Shown here in pieces: positions 6,739 through 15,557 of a DNA stretch of 64,000 bases. The stretch covers positions 124,001 to 188,000 of the forward strand of contig JAFWWC010000002.1 in the NCBI GenBank assembly GCA_017518105.1, given 5' to 3'. The position numbers were made by a program, and so were the translations under genes. Each line of letters opens with the position of its first letter. Within the stretch, counting starts at the first letter, position 1. The notes beneath the pieces were generated by a model. That model was not told the DNA's origin and made no database searches. It saw only the letters and a program-made list of their open reading frames with translations. This DNA is from Selenomonadaceae bacterium (lineage in GTDB: Bacteria > Bacillota > Negativicutes > Selenomonadales > Selenomonadaceae).

Positions 6739-8217
6739 TTAAATCTTGCTCTCCCCGACCTTGTCGAACGTCTCCAAAATCTCGCGTTCGGGTTCGGCGT
6801 CGAACTTGCTGACGAGGTAAATTGCAATCAGCGCGAAGACGAAGCCCGGAACGATTTCATATAGCCCGAAGAGTGCAAGTTGTTTCCAAACAAGCACAGT
6901 GACGCCGCCGACGATTATCCCAGCGATGACGCCGCGACGGGTCGTGCGTTTCCAAAACAGGCTCATAAGCAACGCCGGACCAAATGCCGCGCCGAAGCCC
7001 GCCCAAGCATAAGCCACCATGTCGAGGATAAAACTATCGGGATTGAAGCCGAGGAACACCGCGATTGACGCGATGATTAAGACGGAGGCACGCGATATCC
7101 AAACCAGCTCCGCTTGGTCGGCGTCTTTACGGAGCAAAGTCTTGTAGAAGTCTTGCGCGAAAGCCGACGCCGCGACCAATAACTGACTTGACGCCGTGGA
7201 CATGATAGCCGCGAGCACTGCGCTTAACATTAAGCCGGCGATTATCGGCGGGAACAGCTGATTCGTCATGACTAGGAAGACAGTTTCGGCGTTGGTGCCT
7301 TCAAGCGGTGTCGTTAGGTAGACTGTGCCGACCATGCCGATTGCGACCGCCGCCGCTAAGCTCAAGATAACCCAAGTCATTGCGATGCGCGTTGCTTGCG
7401 GTAATTCACTCGTGGACTTAATCGCCATGAACCTAACTAAAATATGCGGCTGTCCGAAGTAACCGATACCCCATGCCAAAAGCGAGATTAATTCAATCGC
7501 GCCCATAGTCGAGCCGTCAGGTTTAGTCAGCGGTTGGAGCATCGACTCTTTGTAAGCGGAGATAGCCGAGACCGTATCGCCGAAGCCGCCCAAACTCATT
7601 GCCGCGCAGGTCGGAACGATTAGGATTGCAAAGAACATCATCACGCCTTGGATAAAGTCCGTGCGACTGACAGCGAGGAATCCGCCAATCAGCGTATAGA
7701 AGACGACCGAGCCTGCGCCGAGAAAGATTGCGTATTGGAAGGGCATACCAAAGACCGTTTCAAAGAGCTTGCCCGCCGCCACGAAGCCCGACGACGTGTA
7801 CAGGATAAAAAATATCAGGATAAAGATTGCCGGAACGATTCGCAGAAGGTTGCTCGTGTCGTGGTAGCGGTTCTGCAAGAATTCGGGGAGCGTCAACGAG
7901 TTGCCCGCAAGTTCAGTATATCGCCTGAGACGAGCCGCCACGAATTGCCAGTTAGCCCACGTGCCGATTGCAATGCCGATAGCAATCCAGCCCGCATTGA
8001 GTCCGGCGAGATATGCGAAGCCCGGCACGCCCATAAGCATCCAGCCGCTCATATCGGACGCCTCCGCACTAAGCGACGTGACCCACGCGCCGAGCTTGCG
8101 GTTGCCTAGGAAGTAATCGCTCATGTTCTTCGTGCGCCGGTAGTAGTAAACGCCAATCGCCATCATCAAGCCGATATACAGCACGAAGGCGTTGATAATC
8201 ATTACATCATTAGTCAA
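6739..8217 (-). CDS. putP: Sodium/proline symporter
   Basis: 492 residues with about 13 hydrophobic segments, the normal length for PutP of the SSSF family. Typical early motifs are present (YYRRTKNMSDYFLGNRKLG, LSAEASDMSGWMLMG), the second containing the Asp and Ser residues known to shape the Na+ site in E. coli PutP, and RFMAIKSTSEL matches the family loop. It imports proline with sodium. The start is a TTG at 8217 with AGGAG about 12 bases upstream; an ATG six codons in has no ribosome site. A promoter lies at 8248-8276. The lipoprotein gene follows with no gap. Confidence 0.93.
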   Translation of the reverse strand: MTNDVMIINAFVLYIGLMMAIGVYYYRRTKNMSDYFLGNRKLGAWVTSLSAEASDMSGWMLMGVPGFAYLAGLNAGWIAIGIAIGTWANWQFVAARLRRYTELAGNSLTLPEFLQNRYHDTSNLLRIVPAIFILIFFILYTSSGFVAAGKLFETVFGMPFQYAIFLGAGSVVFYTLIGGFLAVSRTDFIQGVMMFFAILIVPTCAAMSLGGFGDTVSAISAYKESMLQPLTKPDGSTMGAIELISLLAWGIGYFGQPHILVRFMAIKSTSELPQATRIAMTWVILSLAAAVAIGMVGTVYLTTPLEGTNAETVFLVMTNQLFPPIIAGLMLSAVLAAIMSTASSQLLVAASAFAQDFYKTLLRKDADQAELVWISRASVLIIASIAVFLGFNPDSFILDMVAYAWAGFGAAFGPALLMSLFWKRTTRRGVIAGIIVGGVTVLVWKQLALFGLYEIVPGFVFALIAIYLVSKFDAEPEREILETFDKVGESKI

Positions 8218-8247
8218 ACAAAATCATCTCCTCTCTATAACCGCGCC

Positions 8248-8276
8248 ATTATAACCGCTTATTCGGCAGCCCGCAA
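8248..8276 (-). promoter_or_regulatory. putP promoter
   Basis: TTGCGG (8271-8276), 17 bases, TATAAT (8248-8253) on the minus strand. It overlaps the last codons of speE. Confidence 0.75.
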
Positions 8277-9110
8277 GGTTTTTATAACGTAGCTGGGCAG
8301 GGCGAAGGCTCCCGCGTGAATTTTCGTGTTGTAGTAATTCGTCTGCAGGTTAAGCGAGTTCCAGCGGGCAAAGTTGACATCGTGGGTCGGGTGAAACTTC
8401 TTCGACGCAAACCCGAATAGCCATTGCCCCGCCGGATACGTGGGAATGTGAATCTGATAGACGCGCACGACTGGAAAGGACGTTGCAAGGCGTTTATGTG
8501 CTCGTTGCATGGCGGCGGCGTCCAAGGAGTAAAACGGATTCTCGTGCTGATTAATCATGATTCCGCCTGCGTGCAAGGCGTTAAAGCAGTTGCCGTAAAA
8601 TTCTTTGGTAAAAAGCCCTTCGCCCACGCCGAATGGGTCAGTTGAGTCTACGATAATCAAATCGTACTCGTTGGCTTTGCGGCGAATGAACTTCAGCCCG
8701 TCAGCAAAAAAGATTTCGACGCGGGGATTATCGAGGCAAGCGGCAGTTTGCGGAATAAATTTCTTGCAGGCACGCACGACCGTTTCATCAATCTCCACGA
8801 GGTCAATCTTCTCTATCGTGTCGTATTTGAGAAGCTCACGTGCCGAGCCGCCGTCGCCGCCGCCGACAAGTAAAACCTTTTTGACGTCTGGATTAACGCA
8901 CAACGGGACGTGCGTAATCATCTCGTGATAAATGAACTCGTCGCGTTCGGTTATCATGATTCGCCCGTCGAGGACAAGTATCCGCCCAAATTCCGCCGAG
9001 TCAAAAATATCTACGCGTTGAAACTCGCTGACTTCGCTGAACAGTTGCTTATCGACCTTCAACGAGAAGCGGACGTTAGGCGTGTGTTGCTCGCTGAACC
9101 AAAGCTCCAT
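8259..9110 (-). CDS. speE: Spermidine synthase (polyamine aminopropyltransferase)
   Basis: 283 residues, normal length. The S-adenosylmethionine-derived substrate site is shown by VLLVGGGDGGSARELLKY and the catalytic Asp by DLIIVDSTDPFGVGEGLF. It transfers aminopropyl from decarboxylated S-adenosylmethionine to putrescine. The start MELWFSEQHT is typical of bacterial SpeE. A related step, the decarboxylase at 9728-11200, is 0.6 kb away on the same strand, separated by two small plus-strand genes. No speD or agmatine-processing gene is visible in the window. Confidence 0.95.
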   Translation of the reverse strand: MELWFSEQHTPNVRFSLKVDKQLFSEVSEFQRVDIFDSAEFGRILVLDGRIMITERDEFIYHEMITHVPLCVNPDVKKVLLVGGGDGGSARELLKYDTIEKIDLVEIDETVVRACKKFIPQTAACLDNPRVEIFFADGLKFIRRKANEYDLIIVDSTDPFGVGEGLFTKEFYGNCFNALHAGGIMINQHENPFYSLDAAAMQRAHKRLATSFPVVRVYQIHIPTYPAGQWLFGFASKKFHPTHDVNFARWNSLNLQTNYYNTKIHAGAFALPSYVIKTLRAAE

Positions 9111-9158
9111 TTAAAAACCTCCTGACATGTGATAAAATATTTTAAAGGAGTGATTGAC

Positions 9159-9533
9159 ATGAGTGAAGATAGAAATTTCCGATACGAGGAACTAATCCTA
9201 AACGAATTGCGCGATTTAAAAACTGAAGTGCGCGATACTCGAAAGGAATTAAATCAACGCATGGACAGAATCGAAAATCGCCAAGACAAGCTCGAAGCTA
9301 AGCTTGAAGCTCTCGATAAGAAGGTTGATTCCAAAATTGAAGCTCTCGATAAGAAGGTTGATTCCAAAATTGATAAGCTCGAATTTAAGCTGGAAGAGAC
9401 ACGCAAGGAACTTAAAGCCGCCGTGGAAAATTCGCAGAAGGAAATTCATTCTTCGACGCGCCACAGCCAAACTTTAACGGCAACGATTGTAAGTATTGTC
9501 GTCGTCGTTATTTATTCCGTTTTGACGCATTGA
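9159..9533 (+). CDS. Small coiled-coil protein with C-terminal membrane anchor
   Basis: The start at 9159 has AAAGGAGTG 7 bases upstream; an in-frame ATG at 9129 lacks one. The product (124 residues) is nearly all charged coiled coil (repeats of Leu-Glu-x-Lys type) containing an exact 11-residue duplication EALDKKVDSKI, and ends in one hydrophobic helix finishing VVVVIYSVLTH. It is thus a cytoplasmic coiled coil anchored by its tail. A second gene of the same design (57429-57776) ends VTVIYSVLTR. Divergent from speE and 4 bases before another coiled-coil gene. Such proteins are often listed as hypothetical; no function can be assigned. Confidence 0.8.
   Translation: MSEDRNFRYEELILNELRDLKTEVRDTRKELNQRMDRIENRQDKLEAKLEALDKKVDSKIEALDKKVDSKIDKLEFKLEETRKELKAAVENSQKEIHSSTRHSQTLTATIVSIVVVVIYSVLTH
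9306..9371 (+). repeat. Two exact 33-bp tandem repeats inside the coiled-coil gene
   Basis: 9306-9338 and 9339-9371 are identical and encode EALDKKVDSKI twice. The unit is 11 codons, so copy-number change keeps the frame and alters coiled-coil length. A degenerate third copy precedes it (KLEAKL). Confidence 0.95.
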
Positions 9534-9537
9534 AATC

Positions 9538-9741
9538 ATGAACGACATCAAATCTAGGATACGAGAGCTACGCGCCGAGCAACGAGACCGCGAACGCTAC
9601 AATAAAAATGTGCGCGAACAAATCGAACGGGAGGAACGCAAGCTGATTCTAATGGATAGGGAAATGGAAAAGATTCGGCAAGACATTCGCGACCTCAAAA
9701 GCACGATACGTTATCTGCGGGAAAACTTTACGTCGTCATGA
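9538..9741 (+). CDS. Small charged coiled-coil protein
   Basis: 67 residues, almost wholly Arg/Glu/Lys/Asp and predicted to be one coiled coil (RELRAEQRDRERYNKNVREQ onward). No membrane segment or Cys. It starts 4 bases after the preceding coiled-coil gene's stop, so the two are probably translated together. Its last 14 bases overlap the 3' end of the convergent decarboxylase gene. Ribosome site is weak. It may assist or bind its anchored neighbour; that is inference only. Confidence 0.6.
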   Translation: MNDIKSRIRELRAEQRDRERYNKNVREQIEREERKLILMDREMEKIRQDIRDLKSTIRYLRENFTSS

Positions 9742-11200
9742 CTTGCAAGCGTCTAATCGTCATGTCTTCGGGTCCGGTAATCTGGCAGCCCTTGCGCTTA
9801 GCGTAGCGGATATAATCTAAAATCTCGCGGGTGATTCTCTCGCCCGGCGCAAGTATCGGAATGCCTGGAGGATAGCACATCAAAAATTCCGCCGCCGTCT
9901 TGCCTACAGTCTCTTTAAGCGGCAGGGAAATTTTATCGGCGTAGAAGGCGTCCTTGGGGGCGGCGTCTACAATCGGGTCAATGTACTCGACCTTCATCAG
10001 CCGTGACGGGTCTTTGCGATAAATCCTTTTTATGTCCGCCAACGCACTTACGAGCCGTTCAATATCCTTGACACGGTCGCCGACGGAAACATAAGCCAAA
10101 ACGTTTGCAATATCTCCGAACTCAAGCTGAATGTCGTATTCGTCGCGGAGAATGTCATAGACCTCAACACCCGCCAAACCAACCGCCCGCGTGAAGATTG
10201 AAAGCTTCGTTACGTCGAAATCGTAAACCGCGCCGCCGTCAGTCAGCTCCTTGCCATAAGCATACCAGCCGCCTAAGAAATTAATCTCGTCGCGGGCGTA
10301 TTCGACCAACTCAATCACCTTGTCGAAGATTTCAGAACCGCGCAAAGCCAAGTTCCGTCTCGAAATGTCCAAGCTTGCCATGAGCAGATAAGAACCGCTC
10401 GTGGACTGCGTGAGGTTTATAATCTGATGAACATAGCCGGCGTTGATGTCCTTGCCCGTCAACAGCAATGAACTTTGCGTAAGCGAGCCGCCGGACTTGT
10501 GCATAGAGACCGCAGCCATATCCGCGCCGACCGACATTGCCGAAGGTGGAAGCTTATCGCTGAAATAAAAATGCGTGCCGTGCGCCTCGTCCGCAAGAAG
10601 TTTCATGCCGTGCGCGTGGGCGACTTCGGTTATCGTCTTAATGTCGGAGCAAATCCCGTAGTAAGTCGGATTGTTTATCAAAACGGCTTTGGCGTCGGGA
10701 TTATTTTTTATGGCGGCGATGACTTCCTCGACCTTCATGCCCAAAGATATTCCTAAGCGTTCGTCGACTTGCGGATTGACGTAGACGGGCACGGCTCCGC
10801 AAAGAATCAGCGCGTTAATCGCCGAGCGGTGGACGTTTCGCGGCAGAATTATCTTATCGCCAGGCTTGCACGTGGAAAGAATCATCGCTTGCACCGCCGA
10901 AGTCGTCCCGCCAATCATAAAGAAACTATGTGCCGCCCCGAACGCCTCCGCCGCTAAAATCTCCGCGTCCCGAATCACGCTGACTGGGTGGCAAAGATTA
11001 TCCAGCGGCTTCATCGAATTGACATCGACATCAAGGCACGCTTGCCCCAAGAAGTCCGCAAGCTCCCGATTGCCGCGTCCGCGTTTATGTCCAGGCACGT
11101 CGAAGGGAACCAGCCTTGCCGCCTTCATCTTAGTCAACGCCTCCAGTATCGGGGCGCGGTCTTGCGTTAAGTATTCGTCTCTCAAATTTATCACCCGCAT
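9728..11200 (-). CDS. speA: Orn/Lys/Arg decarboxylase, SpeA type (fold I)
   Basis: 490 residues, the length of the short Firmicute arginine/lysine decarboxylases. The PLP site is SMHKSGGSLTQSSLLL with the Schiff-base Lys in HKS; LADEAHGTHF supplies the Asp that binds the pyridine nitrogen and His-Gly-Thr-His. The C-terminal FLMCYPPGIPILAPGERI block is characteristic. It makes a polyamine precursor (agmatine or cadaverine/putrescine; substrate cannot be read from sequence). The start at 11200 has no ribosome site: the upstream region is the sepF terminator. A TTG or GTG a few codons inside is possible. A paralogue is at 51941-53350. Confidence 0.9.
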   Translation of the reverse strand: MRVINLRDEYLTQDRAPILEALTKMKAARLVPFDVPGHKRGRGNRELADFLGQACLDVDVNSMKPLDNLCHPVSVIRDAEILAAEAFGAAHSFFMIGGTTSAVQAMILSTCKPGDKIILPRNVHRSAINALILCGAVPVYVNPQVDERLGISLGMKVEEVIAAIKNNPDAKAVLINNPTYYGICSDIKTITEVAHAHGMKLLADEAHGTHFYFSDKLPPSAMSVGADMAAVSMHKSGGSLTQSSLLLTGKDINAGYVHQIINLTQSTSGSYLLMASLDISRRNLALRGSEIFDKVIELVEYARDEINFLGGWYAYGKELTDGGAVYDFDVTKLSIFTRAVGLAGVEVYDILRDEYDIQLEFGDIANVLAYVSVGDRVKDIERLVSALADIKRIYRKDPSRLMKVEYIDPIVDAAPKDAFYADKISLPLKETVGKTAAEFLMCYPPGIPILAPGERITREILDYIRYAKRKGCQITGPEDMTIRRLQVMTT

Positions 11201-11202
11201 TA

Positions 11203-11238
11203 AATAAAAAGCAGGCGACCTTTTACAGTGCCCGCTTT
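11203..11238 (-). terminator. Terminator between sepF and speA
   Basis: On the minus strand AAAGCGGGC pairs with GCCTGCTTT and is followed by TTATTTAATG, where the ATG is the annotated speA start. The hairpin therefore also controls or shields speA translation initiation. Confidence 0.8.
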
Positions 11239-11274
11239 TTACTATTAAGTTTGATTAGCCTTAGTCCTCGCCCC

Positions 11275-11910
11275 TCAATTATAACGACGCATTGGAATTC
11301 TTGCGGCGGCACTCTCATAATCAATGCCCGGCGGAACGTACAGAACGATTTTGCTTGAAACCATTTCCGCCCGCCCGTCAATCATGTAGACAGCACCGAT
11401 AACGAAATCGCCGATACGTTGCTGTTCGATTTCGTCCACGCCCTCGAAATTCACGATAACTGCGTTGTGCTTTAAAAGGTCGTCGGCTATCTGCTTAACT
11501 TGGTCGTCGTACTTTGTCGGGGCGTAGATTTTCATTGTGAGCTGAGGAGTTTTAACGACTGCTAGGCTCGGTCTTACGGAAGGATCCGAAGTGTTACTGT
11601 TGTAAGCCTCGTAACGGACGCCGCCCATACTCGTTACGCCGTTATCAGCTGTGCTAACCATGCCGCCCGTATGCGTGAACTTCATCGACCCGTTGCCGAA
11701 GTTCTGTCCAACGCCTATTGCTTGCTTGTCCGCCTGGAAAGTCTGCGGGGCAGGCTGTGCAGGTTGTTGCTTAGGTTCCTGCGTGGTCTTAGGTTCTTCT
11801 GCTTTGGCTTCGGCTTTCTTAGTCTCCTTGATGTCTTCTTCGTCGTCTTGTGGCGGCTCCAGCGGCATGATTATATCCGTAAGTTTCCTTATCCAGTCCA
11901 TCACTATCAT
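11275..11910 (-). CDS. sepF: Cell division protein SepF
   Basis: The C-terminal SepF domain is clear (LTMKIYAPTKYDDQVKQIAD, AVIVNFEGVDEIEQQRIGDF, GAVYMIDG, VLYVPPGIDYES). SepF binds FtsZ and tethers it to the membrane through an N-terminal amphipathic helix (MDWIRKLTDIIMPL). Between them is a long Glu/Lys/Pro/Gln-rich linker (about residues 20-65). The start at 11910 has GGAAGG 9 bases upstream; an in-frame TTG six codons earlier is less likely. The 211-residue length is above the usual 150 because of the linker. A terminator follows. Confidence 0.93.
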   Translation of the reverse strand: MIVMDWIRKLTDIIMPLEPPQDDEEDIKETKKAEAKAEEPKTTQEPKQQPAQPAPQTFQADKQAIGVGQNFGNGSMKFTHTGGMVSTADNGVTSMGGVRYEAYNSNTSDPSVRPSLAVVKTPQLTMKIYAPTKYDDQVKQIADDLLKHNAVIVNFEGVDEIEQQRIGDFVIGAVYMIDGRAEMVSSKIVLYVPPGIDYESAAARIPMRRYN

Positions 11911-12013
11911 ACAATATCGCCCTTCCAATAATTTCTTTGCTCTTTTGTAAGCGCGCCCATTTTATCATAGCATTTTACAATTTGCAAAGGGTTTTTCAAG
12001 TTTTTTTCAGGCG

Positions 12014-12733
12014 TCAATAAAAATCTTTGAGCTTAGCAGAGCAAGTCGGGTGGCGGAGCTTGCGCAATGCCTTTGCCTCGACTGTCCTGACGCTATCGCC
12101 GCTGACTTTGAACATTTTAGCGACCTCGTCCGTTGTGCGTGATTTGCCGTCTTCCAAACCGAACCTTAGCGATAAAACTTTTCTCTCGTGCGGCGTCAAC
12201 GTGTTCAAAACTTCGCCGAGCAGTTCATTCATCTGCAAATAATTCAAGTGGTCAAAGTGCGTGGGCGTTTTGCTGTCCTCTACTAAGTCCGCCAACGTCA
12301 AACCCTCGATGAAGTCGCCCTCGACCGCGAATTTATCTTTATCCGTATAAGTCCTCTCGTCAATCGGCGTATCAAGCGAAACCGGCGCGGTTGCTTCCAT
12401 TTCACGCAAGCCACGGACAATCGCTTTCTCGATGCATTCCTCCGCGTACTCGATAAAAGACTCTGAACCCTTCGTGGCGAACTTCTTAGCCGCCGTCATC
12501 AGTCCGATATTGCCTTCTTGAATCAAATCCGAGAACGAAACGCCGTAATCAGTATAATTCCGCGCAATGTTGACGACCAGCCGCAAGTTTGCGTTGACTA
12601 AATCCATTTGCGCATCTTCGTCGCCGTCCGCCGCCCTAAGTAGCAACGTATGGAACTCTTGAGCACTTAGCAACGGTATCTGCCGCACTTCCTCAAGATA
12701 TATTTTCACGTCCTCCGAAAATTCATTCCCCAT
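12014..12733 (-). CDS. RpoD-like sigma factor with divergent region 2
   Basis: 239 residues. Region 1.2 (YLEEVRQIPLLS), region 2.1-2.2 (ANLRLVVNIARNYTD, FSDLIQEGNIGLMTAAKKF) and domain 4 (LTPHERKVLSLRFGLEDG, EAKALRKLRHP, LKDFY) match primary sigma factors, which they resemble more than stress sigmas. Region 2.3-2.4, normally YATWWIRQAI, reads EYAEECIEKAIVRGL, so the melting Trp residues are missing. Domain 3 is shortened. The HTH reads VSGDSVRTVEAKAL rather than VTRERIRQIEAKAL. It is an alternative sigma factor of unknown regulon or a modified one; the true RpoD must be elsewhere. Starts 75 bases after typA. Confidence 0.8.
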   Translation of the reverse strand: MGNEFSEDVKIYLEEVRQIPLLSAQEFHTLLLRAADGDEDAQMDLVNANLRLVVNIARNYTDYGVSFSDLIQEGNIGLMTAAKKFATKGSESFIEYAEECIEKAIVRGLREMEATAPVSLDTPIDERTYTDKDKFAVEGDFIEGLTLADLVEDSKTPTHFDHLNYLQMNELLGEVLNTLTPHERKVLSLRFGLEDGKSRTTDEVAKMFKVSGDSVRTVEAKALRKLRHPTCSAKLKDFY

Positions 12734-12808
12734 AGCTTACACCGCCTTTATCAAAGAATTTTTTTCTGTGTTCGATAAGGCGGCGGTCAAATCCTTCACG
12801 CTCAGCAA

Positions 12809-14626
12809 TTATTTTCGTGCATTCTTGGCTAAACGTCCGCGGGTCGTGCGGTCTAGGATTGCTTTGCGCAGGCGTATGCTCTTTGGCGTGACTTCTACTA
12901 ACTCATCATCGTTAATATATTCCATTGCCTGTTCCAAACTCATGAAACGCGGCGGCACAAGCCTAATTGCCTCGTCAGAGTTGCTCGCTCGGATATTCGT
13001 CTGGTGTTTTTGCTTGCAAGGGTTAATATCAATGTCCATCTCGCGGGAATTCTCGCCAACTATCATGCCTTCATAAACTTTTTGCCCCGGCTCAATGAAC
13101 ATGACGCCTCTATCCTGCAAATTGAATATTCCGTAGCCTGTAGTCTCTCCTTGCTCGAATGCAACCAGACTTCCGCGACTGCGTCCAGGAATATCGCCTT
13201 TATATGGCTCGTAACCGTGGAAAACGTGATTCATTATCCCGTTGCCCCGCGTCGACGTTAAAAGCTCCGACCTAAACCCGATAAGACCTCGCGCAGGGAT
13301 TAAAAAGTTCAGCCGCATATAGCCCGCAACGTTTTGCATGTTCTTTAGCTCCGCTTTGCGGCGTCCTAAGCTTTCCATGACGGTGCCCATATAATCTTGC
13401 GACACTTCTACTGTTAAATTTTCTATCGGCTCGTATTTTTGCCCGTTGATTAGCTTGTAGACGACTTCGGGCTTGCCAATTTGCATTTCGTAGCCTTCGC
13501 GGCGCATCGTCTCAATCAAAATCGATAAATGCAGCTCGCCACGCCCGCTAACTTTAAAAACGTCCGCTGAATCCGTTTCTTCTACACGCAAGGCAACATT
13601 TGTTTGCGCCTCTTTGAAAAGTCTGTCGCGTATGTGGCGGCTCGTGAGGTATTGTCCCTCTTTTCCCGCGAATGGACTTGTATTAACCCCAAAAGTCACA
13701 CTCAAGGTCGGCTCATCAACGCGAATACTCGGTAAAGCCTCTGGATGTTCGGCATCGGCAACCGTATCTCCGATTGAAACTTCACTTAAACCAGTCAACG
13801 CGACAATTTCCCCCATTTGCGCTTCAGGAGTCTCAACTCGGTTCAATCCGTCGTATGTGAAGACTTTTCCTACCTTAGCCTTCTTCATGCCGTGTTCGCT
13901 AATCATCGCAATCGTCTCGCCCGAACGAATTTTGCCGCGTTGCACTCGACCTATAGCAATTTTCCCGACGTAATCATCAGCCTCAAGCGTCGTGACGACT
14001 AATTGCAACGGCGCGTCCAATTCTCCGGCGGGCGGCGGTATTTCCTTAAGTATCGTTTCCATTAGCGGCTGTAAATTGTGGCTTTCGTCGTGAATGTCTA
14101 GCTTTGCAATGCCCTGCTTAGCCGCCGTATAGATTACTGGGAAGTCTAATTGCTCGTCGTCGGCGTCTAGCTCCATAAATAGTTCTAAAACTTCGTCGTA
14201 AACCTCATCTACGCGAGCTTCGGGGCGGTCTATCTTGTTTATCACGACTATTGGCTTTAATTTATGCTCCAGTGCCTTGCGAAGGACGTATTTTGTTTGC
14301 GGCATGGGTCCTTCAAAGGCATCGACGAGTAAAAGTACGCCGTCGACCATATTAAGCACTCGTTCGACCTCTCCGCCAAAATCCGCGTGCCCTGGCGTGT
14401 CGACTATGTTAATTTTGACGCCCTTATAAATAATCGCCGTGTTTTTGGATAGAATCGTAATGCCGCGTTCGCGTTCCAGGTCGCCTGAGTCCATGACGCG
14501 TTCGGCTACCTGTTCATTCTTGCGGAAAATATGACTTTGCTTAAGCATTGCATCAACCAGCGTAGTTTTGCCGTGGTCTACGTGCGCTATGATTGCTATG
14601 TTCCTGCGTTCGGAATTTACTCCCAT
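12809..14626 (-). CDS. typA: Ribosome-associated GTPase TypA/BipA
   Basis: 605 residues, full length. GTPase motifs: [10 protein letters not shown] (G1), RGITI (G2), DTPGHADF (G3), NKIDRP (G4). The rest follows the BipA plan of elongation-factor domains and the BipA-specific C-terminus. It acts on the ribosome at low temperature or stress. Promoter TTGCAA-17-TATAAT (14654-14682); GGAGG precedes the ATG. The sigma-factor gene follows on the same strand. Confidence 0.97.
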   Translation of the reverse strand: MGVNSERRNIAIIAHVDHGKTTLVDAMLKQSHIFRKNEQVAERVMDSGDLERERGITILSKNTAIIYKGVKINIVDTPGHADFGGEVERVLNMVDGVLLLVDAFEGPMPQTKYVLRKALEHKLKPIVVINKIDRPEARVDEVYDEVLELFMELDADDEQLDFPVIYTAAKQGIAKLDIHDESHNLQPLMETILKEIPPPAGELDAPLQLVVTTLEADDYVGKIAIGRVQRGKIRSGETIAMISEHGMKKAKVGKVFTYDGLNRVETPEAQMGEIVALTGLSEVSIGDTVADAEHPEALPSIRVDEPTLSVTFGVNTSPFAGKEGQYLTSRHIRDRLFKEAQTNVALRVEETDSADVFKVSGRGELHLSILIETMRREGYEMQIGKPEVVYKLINGQKYEPIENLTVEVSQDYMGTVMESLGRRKAELKNMQNVAGYMRLNFLIPARGLIGFRSELLTSTRGNGIMNHVFHGYEPYKGDIPGRSRGSLVAFEQGETTGYGIFNLQDRGVMFIEPGQKVYEGMIVGENSREMDIDINPCKQKHQTNIRASNSDEAIRLVPPRFMSLEQAMEYINDDELVEVTPKSIRLRKAILDRTTRGRLAKNARK

Positions 14627-14653
14627 TTTATTGCCTCCTTTTTGAACTTCGCT

Positions 14654-14682
14654 ATTATACGTTCAATTATTTTCCCTTGCAA
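14654..14682 (-). promoter_or_regulatory. typA promoter
   Basis: TTGCAA (14677-14682), 17 bases, TATAAT (14654-14659) on the minus strand, 28 bases before the start codon. Confidence 0.82.
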
Positions 14683-14683
14683 C

Positions 14684-14711
14684 AAAAAAAATCCCGCCTC
14701 ATCATCGGGAT
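14684..14711 (-). terminator. Terminator after the RTX remnant
   Basis: ATCCCG-ATGATGAGG-CGGGAT followed by eight T on the minus strand. The same ATCCCGCC...CGGGAT hairpin type recurs at 16.6 and 19.2 kb. Confidence 0.8.
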
Positions 14712-14730
14712 TAAATTTTTCCGCTAAGTT

Positions 14731-15099
14731 TTATTGCTTTTTGAGTTTAGAACCGCTGATTGCGTAAGTGTCTTTATCAATGTGGAAGGTCGTTGCGGTG
14801 AATTCTTTAAAAGTAATGGAGCCGCTGTCGAATGTAAGCGTAACAGTGCCTTTCGACTTACTATAAGACGAGGTGAACGACAAATTATCTATCGTGAGCG
14901 TGTCGCCGTCCTCAAATCCGTAAATAATGTCTTTGCCGTCGCCTTTGGCATAATAAAACTTGTCAGAACCCGCATCGCCCCATAAAGTATCGTTTCCGGT
15001 GCCGCCCCACAGTGAATCATTGCCAGTGCTGCCTTTTATGCAGTCATTACCTGAACCACCATACAATTTATCATTGCCGGAGCCGCCACTTTTTAGTCG
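14731..15099 (-). pseudogene. C-terminal remnant of an RTX (type I secreted) protein
   Basis: About 120 codons are open after a TAG at 15100-15102. They contain the calcium-binding nonapeptide repeats GGSGNDKLYGGSGND and GGTGNDTLWGDAGSD, then the beta-rich post-repeat segment typical of the C-terminal type I secretion signal (KDIIYGFEDGDTL) ending KLKKQ. No ATG with a ribosome site exists, the N-terminal part is missing, and the sequence starts right where the next gene (stop at 15104) ends. So this is the tail of a large RTX adhesin or enzyme, left after deletion or rearrangement. A new start at the internal TTG is possible but unlikely. Confidence 0.8.
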
Positions 15100-15103
15100 C
15101 TAC

Positions 15104-15538
15104 TCAAATTCGTTCAAAGTAATTCATTAAATATCTTGCGACTTCATGGCTATTATTTTGATTAGCGAGAATATAATCTAAAATGCTTTTGAAAAAGAAA
15201 GCGGCAACTGGAATATAATATCCTTTGATTTCAGCGGGACAATTTACTGATAAAGAAATGTAAATGGATTTAAAATCATCTAAAGTTGCATTATATTTGT
15301 CAACGGTTTTTTTCTGATGCTCATTTGTGATGCAAAAAGCATAAAGCTCATTAGAAATGATTTCATATTTACTCGGCTGACTAAAAGCTTTGTTTAAATC
15401 ACTATAATCTGTCGGTTCTTGAGCTAACCTTGAAAGTCTTGACATAAGTCGATGTGCTTCGATAAATTTACGGTTTACAAAAGTTCTATACAAAAAAAAT
15501 ATCACAACGAGTAATAGCAAAATCAATAAAAAATCCAA
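15104..15538 (-). CDS. Small membrane-anchored protein of unknown function
   Basis: 144 residues. Residues 2-17 form one hydrophobic helix (FLLILLLLVVIFFLYR) after which the rest looks cytoplasmic, with one Cys in CITNEHQ and one in SVNCPAE. No family recognised. It starts 19 bases before the end of the Uma2 gene and lies in the low-GC island. A ribosome site AGGAGG is just upstream, overlapping the Uma2-gene end. Real coding is likely because its length, start and ribosome site fit. Confidence 0.65.
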   Translation of the reverse strand: MDFLLILLLLVVIFFLYRTFVNRKFIEAHRLMSRLSRLAQEPTDYSDLNKAFSQPSKYEIISNELYAFCITNEHQKKTVDKYNATLDDFKSIYISLSVNCPAEIKGYYIPVAAFFFKSILDYILANQNNSHEVARYLMNYFERI

Positions 15539-15557
15539 TTAAAAAGCCTCCTAACTA

